Origin: Rhizobium rhizoryzae | Lineage (GTDB): Bacteria; Pseudomonadota; Alphaproteobacteria; Rhizobiales; Rhizobiaceae | Assembly: GCF_011046895.1 (NCBI RefSeq) | Contig: NZ_CP049249.1 | Location: 744,001-808,000, forward strand | Reading direction: 5' to 3' | Length of the DNA: 64,000 nt | Part shown: piece by piece, positions 45,201 to 53,223 of the stretch | Layout: each line of letters opens with the position of its first letter | Position numbering within the stretch: position 1 is the stretch's first letter | The notes under the pieces: model-generated | What the model was told of the DNA's origin: nothing | What the model saw: the letters and a program-made list of their open reading frames with translations, nothing else | The model's database searches: none | Translations under genes and position numbers: made by a program

Positions 45201-45690
45201 GCCAATGATCTTCGTTGGAGGTTGCTTCGGTGCAATCCTTGCCTACGAAGTGGCCTGCCGTCTGAAAGTCGGTCCACACGCGATGGTTTTCATCGGATCT
45301 GGTGCTCCGGCGCAGGATGCGCGGGCTCCTCTCTACCATGAAATGACGGATGTCGAACTGAAGGCTGAGTTGGTCCGCCTGAAGTCCATGCCTCAGAGCT
45401 TTCTGGAGAATGAGGAGATCCTGGTTCCCGTATTCAAGGCTCTGCGTGGCATGGCCGCCATAGCGACGACGTGGAGCCCTCGCCTTGATGTTCTGGCTGA
45501 GTGCCCAATTACCGCCGTCTGGCCTCAGCAGGATGCAGGCGTTTCAAAGCGTGCGATGCTGGACTGGGCTAACCTGACCTCGTCAGGTTTCAAACTGACG
45601 GAGATACCGGGAGAGCATGCGGTCCTGGTGGATGATCCACTTGGCGTCTGGAAAGTGGCGGAATTACAGAACCTCATCAGAACGCATTGA
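39256..45690 (+). CDS. NRPS with interrupted adenylation domain: C*-A(FkbM MT)-T-T-C-T-TE
   Basis: A 2144-residue NRPS. Order by eye: degenerate condensation domain (1-400; HHxxxDG is replaced by DVTDPDG at 137-143); adenylation domain (410-1180) with A3 at 537, A5 GPTEATVN near 683-690, A8 at 781-797 and A10 Lys1168; an FkbM methyltransferase (845-1110, VFDVGANLGLF at 889-899) inserted between A8 and A10; carrier 1 (Ser1246); carrier 2 (Ser1339), nearly identical; condensation domain (1400-1820, HHAALDG at 1542-1548); a third carrier-like domain (LGSLEK, Ser1858); thioesterase with GGCFGA (Cys1990) and His2121. Specificity residues Asp588, Ser589, Lys592, Asp630, Leu656, Gly658, Val681, Val689, Asn690 resemble glutamate codes. 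ATG at 39256 follows GAGGGG. Confidence 0.94.
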   Translation: MNSQIDTAETSALIEGYPLSPLQQAIAGTGRSVLRQVSSVQLRWPQPVDKNEVIALLTKRIASQAMLTTRIVTFGQPPVSLQVPGEGRVAWICETSADAFERQLIQPFDREATETLRILMEGDDEKIHRLALLAPTDVTDPDGLVLLLSKEEAIPTLTYQHFSEWALQAKNENTPETVAPLTDLDLGVSLEKGILQQSSSMVSHSGRLGSAEACLAGLAVLGPYFAQDQSESITVSLSTDGRLFSEFSGMAGPFRLGTPLTVSRVIPQLQESSKALENQLDQNALAIATGAASAPVDPPLIISIVTIPDLHPLFSAATLSFRECPAAPLVLSLRLSDGRTDIELSSCVSSLSPAVLADLAKRTADAITRGASNKGCSGSQLAGLAPPALAPISPIKGTIWKRFEDLALDEPTRTALIADRSYSFGEVRDAAERLASTLQKKFGPKGRILLFADRSFGAVVSLLGTLRAGLTPVPVLREYPDERIRHIAARSDALGAVAEAGEFERASRIMPGKVLPAIGHEPQPMADFAGSGEDEAYILFTSGSTGEPKGVAVRQSSVLNLVDALKDRIYGRTGPGLRLSINAPLAFDSSMKQVFQIILGHTLVPVPAEIRADPEAMIEFAADMQLDALDVTPTILRAMISVGFGSNPERMPKRLLVGGEAFDAALWREARNWRNTDTWNVYGPTEATVNTLVARVKDHEAPTLGYPLAGISVAVVDASGNELPQGAAGELIIAGRGVALGYIGASEKDNLRFSSLPNGVRTYRTGDYARQLADGTIAFIGRRDDQVKVGGQRLELGEIQTCLSRQPGVAEAVVLIDKSQEGNPRIVAAVVPREENKLPDLPDAVYVDLPTGHRIASLNASETRYQFREIFEDQIYTDPRIIYPEDAVVFDVGANLGLFSLFVASHIPRAKIYSFEPLAPIREKLANNIARYARNVTILPYGLSDREREVGFTYYPGYAMMSGQRDYADAGAEKAVITTYLGNAANEGDGEARLLADHIEEVLEGRFDAQIHECRLRRLSDVFDENGLDRIDVLKIDVQRAELDVLRGIDERHLRRIRAISMELHDDPSGVTAGRGSVISNMLEQAGFQVDLRQDPLLQSTDRWNLVAWRTDLAEPRQHITIPSTVHRLFGGVTSRSLLTALQAELPPYMVPRALRVVSQIPRTPQGKLDKVAILSSLEEETEMDTVSVNSLPPVGDSSSNPPAIQPEIVTREQPNTEALLSIWREVLRRPQLTERDDFFVNGGDSIRAILMQSKARAAGINITLRDLHARPTVTGLLATTGTSESQPQPTVKISEPSPVSGSPAANEATHALLAIWRDVLRRPQLTEKDDFFVNGGDSIRAILMQSKARAVGINITLRDLHARPTVVGLLGGLRPAPHPSTEMVTALPSPAAASVAPPAPALAVERRWPATGMQRLKLSATAARQDAQVYHNATITPVHLPFSATAFSDALAAIRKVHPILTAHVALSGDSVDFVFNPRRANGDYSYLDISAAAIAEQEQIIKAEVLEEREKSFPLSEGNLVRFKVIKRNKDRFDLLVAEHHAALDGYSLNAIIRELVERFRGSKVETTDDLAVFAAVEAEQNATDRSQASRTFFGERLEGLPFRPLAPPRALADSADMRQVDVLQSQEVFRRLNQIENMGDVSTKGLFFAMNIEALTRALGERPSRIGVVFSLRPEVEGSLLAIGNFLNVLPVPTGPRTDLVEAARQFDRFDRSAFQHKAASFERLAEWFGSAAHFDTVFNFIQFAEPDSKRGDVHETEQRFFAVDAMVPLSVDWDLSGDSLVLGFQYDAKRLDAATVERLASSFRSVVAEWLGPTASNVSGNRTQSISQLHAVLREAIGELPSPSARLSDHALGSLEKVQLARKLIDRTGIAFPLCEFLPLQTLGELEQFVEQKAGNSTINLSFIELTAPRHDPPRLRIVGFQPVGVAGSIFDPWCDLVGDDVSIHALRWPEFEGNPASLGFERFIASLTEAVGMLGNEPMIFVGGCFGAILAYEVACRLKVGPHAMVFIGSGAPAQDARAPLYHEMTDVELKAELVRLKSMPQSFLENEEILVPVFKALRGMAAIATTWSPRLDVLAECPITAVWPQQDAGVSKRAMLDWANLTSSGFKLTEIPGEHAVLVDDPLGVWKVAELQNLIRTH

Positions 45691-45778
45691 TCGACATGCC
45701 CGATAAAGAAGCACGATCGGCGACGTCATCAGGCGCGCCGATCCGACCTCCGCAAGATGAACCGAAAGGAATTTGAAA

Positions 45779-45988
45779 ATGCCCGTCATCACCTTTGAAG
45801 CAGGCGCCATGAGCGACGATGTCAAGGCAGAACTCTTGACCCGCCTCACTGACGTGGCAGTCGAAGTCACCGGCATTCCGAAGCATCTTTACTTCGTTTC
45901 GATCCATGAGCTCCCTGATACGCATATTGCCGTGGGCGGCGTAAGCGTCGCTGACATCAAGCGCGACCTCAAATCCCGGCAAACCTGA
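45779..45988 (+). CDS. Small tautomerase (4-oxalocrotonate tautomerase/MIF family)
   Basis: A 69-residue protein starting MPVITFEAG, so that Pro1 is exposed after Met removal as the catalytic base, as in the 4-oxalocrotonate tautomerase family. KAELLTRLTDVAVEVTGIPKHLYFVSIHELP is the typical helix-strand core. GAAAGGA lies 8 bases before the ATG. It sits between the NRPS and the formyltransferase with short gaps, so it is probably part of the cluster. In relatives these enzymes move double bonds or add and remove water; a role in product maturation is possible but unproven. Confidence 0.85.
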   Translation: MPVITFEAGAMSDDVKAELLTRLTDVAVEVTGIPKHLYFVSIHELPDTHIAVGGVSVADIKRDLKSRQT

Positions 45989-46046
45989 GGACAGGTGTGC
46001 ACCTCGACCTGATCGAGCCTTGAAGCCAGCCGGGAACCAATTTTCG

Positions 46047-46718
46047 ATGAATATACTAGTACTGAGCCAGTTCTCGGAAGCCATTGCATATGCCTTGCCT
46101 GCCAGCAACGCAACGGTTCGCTTTGTGAGCCAGTTTTCAGGTTATGATCCGATTGAGGACCATAAATCGCAGCCGTTCGATCTGCTTGTAAGCTTTGGAT
46201 ATAACCGCCATTTGCCGGTGGACCATCCGCGGATGGCTGGCATCCGCGCAATCAACCTGCACACCAGCCTTCTTCCTTATGGTCGGGGCCTCAACCCCAA
46301 CTTGACGGCCTGGCTGAATGGTGAACCGCACGGATTGAGCATCCATGAAATCTCGTCTGAATACGACAGGGGTGACATCATCTTTCAGCAGCGGCTGGTT
46401 GACTGTTTCGACATGGATGCGGAAACCTTACGCTCGACATACGAGCGCAAAATCGCTCTTGCCATCACGTTCCTTGCTGACGCCTGGCCCGATCTCGTTG
46501 AAAACCGGTATCGTGTCCGGCCGCAACCGCAGGGCTATGGCTCCTTGATGACGGCTCGCGCCCTGAAGGCCTATCGACCTGTTCTGGCTGAATACAATGA
46601 TCGTCCGCTTCGTGACTTCATCACGGCCGTTCGTCAGGGGAAGATCGATCGACTGACGTCGGATCTCAGTTGCTTTGCGAAGACACCAGCGGAAACTCTA
46701 CAAGGCTCATTTGCCTGA
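46047..46718 (+). CDS. Formyltransferase-like enzyme of the NRPS cluster
   Basis: A 223-residue member of the formyl-transferase superfamily (GART/Fmt fold). The catalytic set is visible as Asn70-Leu-His72 in NLHTSLLPYGRGLNPN and Asp110 in EYDRGDIIFQQ. GLSIHEIS between them is typical. Unlike methionyl-tRNA formyltransferase it lacks the C-terminal tRNA-binding domain, so it probably N-formylates a small amine or an amino acid using 10-formyl-THF, as in siderophore and sugar pathways. The ATG at 46047 has only a weak GGGA site. It is the last gene of the cluster, ending 12 bases from the convergent DeoR gene. Confidence 0.87.
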   Translation: MNILVLSQFSEAIAYALPASNATVRFVSQFSGYDPIEDHKSQPFDLLVSFGYNRHLPVDHPRMAGIRAINLHTSLLPYGRGLNPNLTAWLNGEPHGLSIHEISSEYDRGDIIFQQRLVDCFDMDAETLRSTYERKIALAITFLADAWPDLVENRYRVRPQPQGYGSLMTARALKAYRPVLAEYNDRPLRDFITAVRQGKIDRLTSDLSCFAKTPAETLQGSFA

Positions 46719-46730
46719 AGTGAGCGCTTG

Positions 46731-47540
46731 TCACGTTGCGACGAGTACTTCAACGCCGCGCCGCTCAAACTCCTTCGCGACGCGATCCGGAATGCCATCA
46801 TCCGTGATCAGGGACTGGATCACGTCAAGCGATCCGAGCCGCGTGAACGAGGAACGTCCGATCTTGGTGGAATCGGCTACCAGGTACACATGCGCTGCTG
46901 CCTTGATCATCGCTTCCTTGAGCTGAAGATCTGCAAAACTTGGGTAGGTGAGACCTGCTTCCAAATCGACACCGGCGGTGGCAAGGAAGAGCTTACCGGC
47001 AAAGATGTTACTGAAATATTCGACTGATTTGTCACCCGACAAGGACAAGGTGGGCGACTTGAACTGCCCGCCCGGCATATGGACAGCAAACGTCGGCACC
47101 GCGCCGAGAATGATGGCAATGTTCAATGCGTTGGTGATCAGCGTCAAGTCGCGGCGGTTTGTCAGCCGCATGGCGATCTCGGTTGTCGTCGTGCCAGCAT
47201 CGAGGATCAGCGTTTCGCCATCCTTCACCAGACCGGCAGCCAAAGCGCCGATCTTGCGCTTCTTGTCCATGTTCTCCTGATGATGCAGCGTCATGGTGCC
47301 GGTCTGCGGCGCTGCCGAATTCAAATAGGCGCCGCCATGCTCGCGCGTAATGAAGCCGTCATTCTCCAGGCGCTCAAGATCCTGACGGATTGTCGCTTCG
47401 GAAACATGGAAGGCGGTTGCCAATTCGCGAACGCGGGCCGAACCCTCTTCCTGCAGCCATTCGAGAATGCGCCGACGGCGTGGCTCGGAGAGCAAGCCGA
47501 TCATGGATTCGGAAGAATCGTTCTCTGCCTTCGCGTCCAT
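46731..47540 (-). CDS. DeoR/GlpR family transcriptional regulator
   Basis: A 269-residue DeoR-type repressor. The N-terminal helix-turn-helix (about 14-60) reads EPRRRRILEWLQEEGSARVRELATAFHVSEATIRQDLERLENDGFITREHGGA. The effector domain follows, with the phosphosugar-sensing motif TLILDAGTTTTEIAMRL and later LKEAMIKAAAHVYLVADSTKIG. These proteins sense sugar phosphates. It is the nearest regulator, just downstream of the ABC permease gene on the same strand, and probably controls the sugar importer and catabolic genes; TTTCG/CGAAA half-sites lie in the divergent promoter at 51.9-52.2 kb. Start at 47540 chosen over an upstream 47570 codon on homology length. Confidence 0.92.
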   Translation of the reverse strand: MDAKAENDSSESMIGLLSEPRRRRILEWLQEEGSARVRELATAFHVSEATIRQDLERLENDGFITREHGGAYLNSAAPQTGTMTLHHQENMDKKRKIGALAAGLVKDGETLILDAGTTTTEIAMRLTNRRDLTLITNALNIAIILGAVPTFAVHMPGGQFKSPTLSLSGDKSVEYFSNIFAGKLFLATAGVDLEAGLTYPSFADLQLKEAMIKAAAHVYLVADSTKIGRSSFTRLGSLDVIQSLITDDGIPDRVAKEFERRGVEVLVAT

Positions 47541-47635
47541 GTCCCGACAAACCTCAAATTCCGCAAGCAAACCGCAATGTTTCGATCTTAACCCACGGCT
47601 CCCTTACAACAAGTGCCCGCCGGTTGAAATCCTCA

Positions 47636-48700
47636 TCACGCTTGACTTTGCAAGACGACCCGAGCCTGCAGCTTCTGCTGCACCTGATCGACCACGACGG
47701 CGGCAATGATCACGAGCCCCTTGATGACCGTCTGCCAGAAAGAAGAGACACCCATCATGATCAGGCCATCGGCCAGGATACCGATGACGAAAGCCCCGAC
47801 GATGGTACCTCCGATGCGTCCGCGCCCACCGGACATGGAGGTTCCGCCCAGAACGGCAGCGGCAATGGCGTTGAGTTCGAAAGTCTCCCCCGTGGCCGGA
47901 TGGCTCGCCTGCAACTGCGATGCAATGATCAGACCGACCAGGGCAGCACAGAAACCCGAGAACATGTAGACAAAAATCTTGATGCGATCGACATTCACGC
48001 CGGAAAGTGCCGCACCCCGTTCATTGCCACCGACCGCATAGATGTGACGACCAAGCGGCGTGCGCGTTGCAAGATAGGCGGCGGCGAGTGCGACCACGAC
48101 CATGATCCAGACTGAAAGCGGGAATCCAAGCAGGGTTCCCGAGCCGATTAGCTTGAACGTGTCGGAACCATAGTCCGGATTGCCCGAAAGATTCGGGAAG
48201 GTCCGTCCATCCGAGAAGAGCAAGGCTGCGCCGCGGGCGACGTAGAGCGTGCCGAGTGTGGCGATGAAAGGCGCAACATTGAGCTTGGTAATCAGCAGTC
48301 CGTTGATCAATCCGATGAAGACACCGACGACGGCGACAATCAGGCAGATCTCAATCGTGTTGAACTGCAGGCTCCAGCCGATCTGCAGGTCGATGCCGTA
48401 AAGAACCAGCCAGCCGGCAACCATCGCACACAGGCCGACGATCGAACCGACAGACAGGTCGATGCCGCCAGAGACGATGACGAAGGTCATACCAATCGCA
48501 AGCAGCGCGTTGAGCGCCACATGCTTCGATATGATCAGCATGTTTGCCCCGGTCAGGAAGTTTGGCGCGGCGAGCGCAAAAAAGGCGAAGACCAGGATAA
48601 GGGCGACAAATGTTCGCATCTTCAAGAGAAGCAGCAGCATAGAGGTTTGCGACGATGCGTCGGCGACTTTGCTGCCTTGGGTGATGACGGGACTGCTCAT
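47636..48700 (-). CDS. Sugar ABC transporter permease (RbsC family)
   Basis: A 354-residue membrane permease with about ten hydrophobic segments. The MLIISKHVALNALLAIGMTFVIVSGGIDLSVGSI block is the signature of ribose-type permeases, and GGTSMSGGRGRIGGTIVGAFVIGILADGLIMMGV is the conserved cytoplasmic loop that touches the ATPase. Its start overlaps the ATPase stop (ATGA). Together with the ATPase and the binding protein it makes a complete importer. The substrate, by gene context, is probably D-apiose. Confidence 0.94.
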   Translation of the reverse strand: MSSPVITQGSKVADASSQTSMLLLLLKMRTFVALILVFAFFALAAPNFLTGANMLIISKHVALNALLAIGMTFVIVSGGIDLSVGSIVGLCAMVAGWLVLYGIDLQIGWSLQFNTIEICLIVAVVGVFIGLINGLLITKLNVAPFIATLGTLYVARGAALLFSDGRTFPNLSGNPDYGSDTFKLIGSGTLLGFPLSVWIMVVVALAAAYLATRTPLGRHIYAVGGNERGAALSGVNVDRIKIFVYMFSGFCAALVGLIIASQLQASHPATGETFELNAIAAAVLGGTSMSGGRGRIGGTIVGAFVIGILADGLIMMGVSSFWQTVIKGLVIIAAVVVDQVQQKLQARVVLQSQA

Positions 48701-50226
48701 GAGGATTTGACCTTGTTGAGATTGGGCGTCGCGGCGGAGATCACCTCCGCTGCCGCGGCACCGGCCGGAAAGTCGCCAGTCAGCCTGCCATTCGCCATGA
48801 CGAGAATGCGATCGGAAAGGGCGAGGACCTCTTCCAGATCCGAGGTAACGAAAAGGATCCCGAGGCCGTCAGCGGCCAGTTTGCGCATGGTTCGGAAGAT
48901 TTCGGCTTTGGCGCCGATATCGATCCCCCGCGATGGCTCATCCATCAGAAGGATGCGCGGCCGGGTCATGAGCGCTTTGCCAATCACGACTTTCTGCTGA
49001 TTGCCGCCCGACAGGCTGGAGACCGGATGCTCCATACTTGCGATCTTGATCGCCATGCGCTTGACGAATTCTGCAGCCTTTCCAGCTTCCGCCTTCAGGC
49101 TCAGATGAAAGATACGCGTAAAGTCGCCGAGCGACGAAAGCGTCAGGTTTTCACGGATACTCATGATCTGAACCAGACCATCGCGCTTGCGGTCCTCCGG
49201 GATGAGCGCAAGACCACGCCGGATACGCCCGGATACGCTGCGTTCCGTGACGCGCTCTCCAGCGATAAACAGCCTGCCAGTCGACGCCGGATGCTGGGCC
49301 ATGATGCACTCCAGAAGCTCAGACCGTCCGGCACCCATCAGCCCATAGAGACCGACGATCTCTCCTGATCGAACCGAAAGCGACATATGATCGACCACGT
49401 AGCCGCCAGCGGGACTGGGTAGAGAGACATCTTCGACGCGAAAGATCTCATCGCCGAGTGCGTGGTGCTCAGTCTTCGGAAATTCCTTGGATGCGCTACC
49501 GATCATGTTGGCGACGATCCAGGGAACATCGACGCCTTCCATGGAACGCGCGCCGGTGATCACGCCGTCCCGAAGCACGGTGATGTAGTCCCCGATACGG
49601 ATCAGTTCCTCGAGCCGGTGGGAGATGTAGACAATGCCCACGCCTTGACGCTTCAGGTCACCGATGACGCGGAACAGTACTTCGACTTCGGTCGCAGACA
49701 GGGCGGACGTCGGCTCATCGAGAATGAGGATGCGAGCGTCCTCGGCAAGCGCCTTGGCAATCTCCACTATCTGTTGCTGGCCGATCCGCAAATTGCCCAA
49801 CGGCGTGTCGGGATCAATATCCTGCTCCAGACGCTTCATCAGTGCCGCGGCAACAGCGCGCTGGGCACTCCGGTCGATATGGACACCACCGACCGTCTTC
49901 TCGTGCCCGACGAAGATGTTCTCTGCCACCGTCAGATTGGGAAAAAGATTGAGTTCCTGGAAAACAATGCCTACGCCATGACGTGCCGCATCGGTGCGGT
50001 CAGCGAAAACAACCGGCTTGCCGTCAAGCGCGATGGTTCCCCCGTTTAGCCGCTCAACACCTGCAATCACCTTCATCAGTGTCGACTTGCCGGCACCATT
50101 TTCGCCAACCAAAACGTTGACCGCGCCCATCCGTAGATCGAAGTCAACATTCTTGAGAGCCTGTGTTCCCGGATAGATCTTGGACCCAGAGCGGATCGTC
50201 AGGCCGATGGGATGCGTTTCGCTCAT
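48697..50226 (-). CDS. Sugar ABC transporter ATP-binding protein (RbsA family)
   Basis: A 509-residue protein with two ATPase domains in tandem, as in RbsA/MglA. The first domain has Walker A GENGAGKSTLMKVI and Walker B ILILDEPTSAL with signature LRIGQQQ. The second has the usual degenerate Walker A (GLMGAGRSELLECI), signature SGGNQQKVVIGKAL and Walker B ILLMDEPSRGIDIG. It energises uptake by the adjacent permease. The gene overlaps its neighbours at both ends by 4 bases. Confidence 0.95.
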   Translation of the reverse strand: MSETHPIGLTIRSGSKIYPGTQALKNVDFDLRMGAVNVLVGENGAGKSTLMKVIAGVERLNGGTIALDGKPVVFADRTDAARHGVGIVFQELNLFPNLTVAENIFVGHEKTVGGVHIDRSAQRAVAAALMKRLEQDIDPDTPLGNLRIGQQQIVEIAKALAEDARILILDEPTSALSATEVEVLFRVIGDLKRQGVGIVYISHRLEELIRIGDYITVLRDGVITGARSMEGVDVPWIVANMIGSASKEFPKTEHHALGDEIFRVEDVSLPSPAGGYVVDHMSLSVRSGEIVGLYGLMGAGRSELLECIMAQHPASTGRLFIAGERVTERSVSGRIRRGLALIPEDRKRDGLVQIMSIRENLTLSSLGDFTRIFHLSLKAEAGKAAEFVKRMAIKIASMEHPVSSLSGGNQQKVVIGKALMTRPRILLMDEPSRGIDIGAKAEIFRTMRKLAADGLGILFVTSDLEEVLALSDRILVMANGRLTGDFPAGAAAAEVISAATPNLNKVKSS

Positions 50227-50837
50227 GGCATGACCTCGATGCGCACAGGCGTCACAAGCGGCTTTTCGCCCGCAGAGCGAAGAACGGTCGCACCGAGAAA
50301 GTCGACCGTCTTGCCGTTCAACGGCTTATCGGCAGGTATGGTCGAAACAGCCCGATCGTTCAGCGCCCGGCCAAGGCGGGCATATTCGATCTGATCACGG
50401 AATGCGGAAAAATCATAAAGCGGCGTCACATCACGCAGCGCCGTACCTTTGACCACCGGGCCAAGCTGCAGGATCACATCAGCGGTCCCGTCACCGTCGA
50501 GATCAACTTCGGCCACGGCGGCCTTCGAGACGCGGTTTTCAACGATCACCTTGCCCCTACCCTTGACAGCGAAGTTCCACCCACCGCCGGCACCGCCGAC
50601 ACGCAGGCCGTACTGGCTGCCCGTGCTATCCAGTCCTGATTTCAGCGCATCGCGCAGCGCCAAGAGATCGACTGCTTTCTCCGACAAAGCCGGAAGAAGT
50701 TTCGCCTCGAAGCTTTCGGATACGAGCGTGGCGATGGGATCGGCAGCAGACGCGTCAGCGCTCTCCGTTTTGACCAGCTTGCAGCCCGACAGGCTCAACG
50801 CGACCGCAAGGCCCGTTGCAAACAACATGGGTTTCAT
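50223..50837 (-). CDS. DUF2291 family lipoprotein
   Basis: A 204-residue lipoprotein (lipobox LSGC, Cys19) of the DUF2291 family. The mature protein has RDALKSGLDSTGSQYG, GRGKVIVENRVSKAAVAEVDLDGDGTADVILQLGPVVKGTALRD and ends in PLVTPVRIEVMP. The family is found almost only inside sugar ABC transporter operons, between the binding protein and the ATPase, exactly as here; its function is unknown. It may help the binding protein or capture sugar at the membrane. It is separated from the binding-protein gene by a hairpin. Confidence 0.88.
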   Translation of the reverse strand: MKPMLFATGLAVALSLSGCKLVKTESADASAADPIATLVSESFEAKLLPALSEKAVDLLALRDALKSGLDSTGSQYGLRVGGAGGGWNFAVKGRGKVIVENRVSKAAVAEVDLDGDGTADVILQLGPVVKGTALRDVTPLYDFSAFRDQIEYARLGRALNDRAVSTIPADKPLNGKTVDFLGATVLRSAGEKPLVTPVRIEVMP

Positions 50838-50868
50838 CTTTGGACGACCACTTTACTCAGCTGGGATG

Positions 50869-50894
50869 CCCCCGGGGCGCAGACGCACCGGGGG
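50869..50894 (-). other. Intercistronic hairpin between binding-protein and DUF2291 genes
   Basis: CCCCCGG pairs with CCGGGGG across a 12-base loop. There is no T-run. Such structures after the binding-protein gene often protect its mRNA and reduce downstream expression, giving an excess of binding protein over the membrane parts. Confidence 0.5.
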
Positions 50895-50911
50895 ACCTTG
50901 TGGACCATGTG

Positions 50912-52197
<1,286 letters not shown>

Positions 52198-53178
52198 ATG
52201 ACGACGCAACGCTTCGGTGCCGGGATCTGGCATTTTGCAACCTATGTCGATCGCTACGCGACCGACGGCTACGGCACGCCCCGCAGCGTCATCGACGCAA
52301 TCGACCTGGCCGGACAGGTGCGCGACCTCTCGGTCGTCGATATCAACTACCCGTTCTTCGGAGGCGACTTCACCAGTGCGGAAATCAAGACGGCCCTCGA
52401 CCGCAACAATCTCGGCGTTATCGGCATTACGCCTGAGATCTACACGCGGGAATTTTCAAAGGGCTCCTTCACCAATCCGGATGCTGGCATACGCAGGCGC
52501 ACCCATGAGCTGGTGACGGAAGCCTGCGATCAGGTTCGCTATTTTGGCGCCGACTATGTAAAACTCTGGCCGGGGCAGGACGGCTGGGACTACCCCTTCC
52601 AGGTCGACTACGGCACCCTTTGGCAACATTCGCTGGATGGCGTCGGCCAGTTGGCAAGCGAAAATCCGGATCTGAAGTTCGTGATCGAGTACAAGCCGCG
52701 CGAGCCGCGGGTTCGCATGAGCTTCGGCTCTGTCGCACGCACTCTTCTCGGTATCGAGAAGATCGGCCTGCCAAACATTGGCATTCTCCTCGACTTCGGT
52801 CACGCAATTATGGGTGGAGAATCCGCCGCCGACAGCGCACAGCTTGCCATCGACTACGGTCGTCTGTTTGGCATGGACGTGAACGACAATTACCGCAGCT
52901 GGGATGATGACCTCGTCGCTGGCAGCCTGCATCCGATCGAACTCTTCGAGTTCTTCTATGTACTCAGGAAGAACAAGTGGGAGGGTGTATGGCAGCTCGA
53001 CCAGTTCCCCTTCCGCGAGGACAGCGTTGCGACCGCCAATCACGCCATCGACTTCCTGAAAGCCGCAGACACGGGCCTCGATACCCTTGATCTCGACGCT
53101 CTTAAGGAGGCCCAGAGCCGACACGATGCCATCTCAGCCTTGCGGATCGCTCAGAAGGCTCTCTTCGGCGCCCTCTGA
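52198..53178 (+). CDS. apsI: Probable D-apiose isomerase (xylose-isomerase-like TIM barrel)
   Basis: A 326-residue sugar phosphate isomerase/epimerase-type TIM barrel. Metal-site segments are visible: FVIEYKPREPRVRMSF, IGILLDFGHAIMGGESA and GMDVNDNYRSWDDDLVAGSLHP. With the split transketolase and FGGY kinase downstream it matches the published D-apiose isomerase (ApsI), which makes D-apulose. Other members of this fold act on rhamnose or inositol intermediates, so the substrate is inferred from operon content. GGAGGAG precedes the ATG. It is first in a four-gene operon. Confidence 0.82.
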   Translation: MTTQRFGAGIWHFATYVDRYATDGYGTPRSVIDAIDLAGQVRDLSVVDINYPFFGGDFTSAEIKTALDRNNLGVIGITPEIYTREFSKGSFTNPDAGIRRRTHELVTEACDQVRYFGADYVKLWPGQDGWDYPFQVDYGTLWQHSLDGVGQLASENPDLKFVIEYKPREPRVRMSFGSVARTLLGIEKIGLPNIGILLDFGHAIMGGESAADSAQLAIDYGRLFGMDVNDNYRSWDDDLVAGSLHPIELFEFFYVLRKNKWEGVWQLDQFPFREDSVATANHAIDFLKAADTGLDTLDLDALKEAQSRHDAISALRIAQKALFGAL

Positions 53179-53223
53179 GCGCCGGATGCTGTATGAGTCG
53201 CATCAGACGGAAAGGCTAGTTGA

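Noticed and set aside
35561..46718. Siderophore cluster
   Set aside because: No TonB receptor, ferric reductase, hydroxylase of ornithine or catechol genes are present. The class of product is left open.
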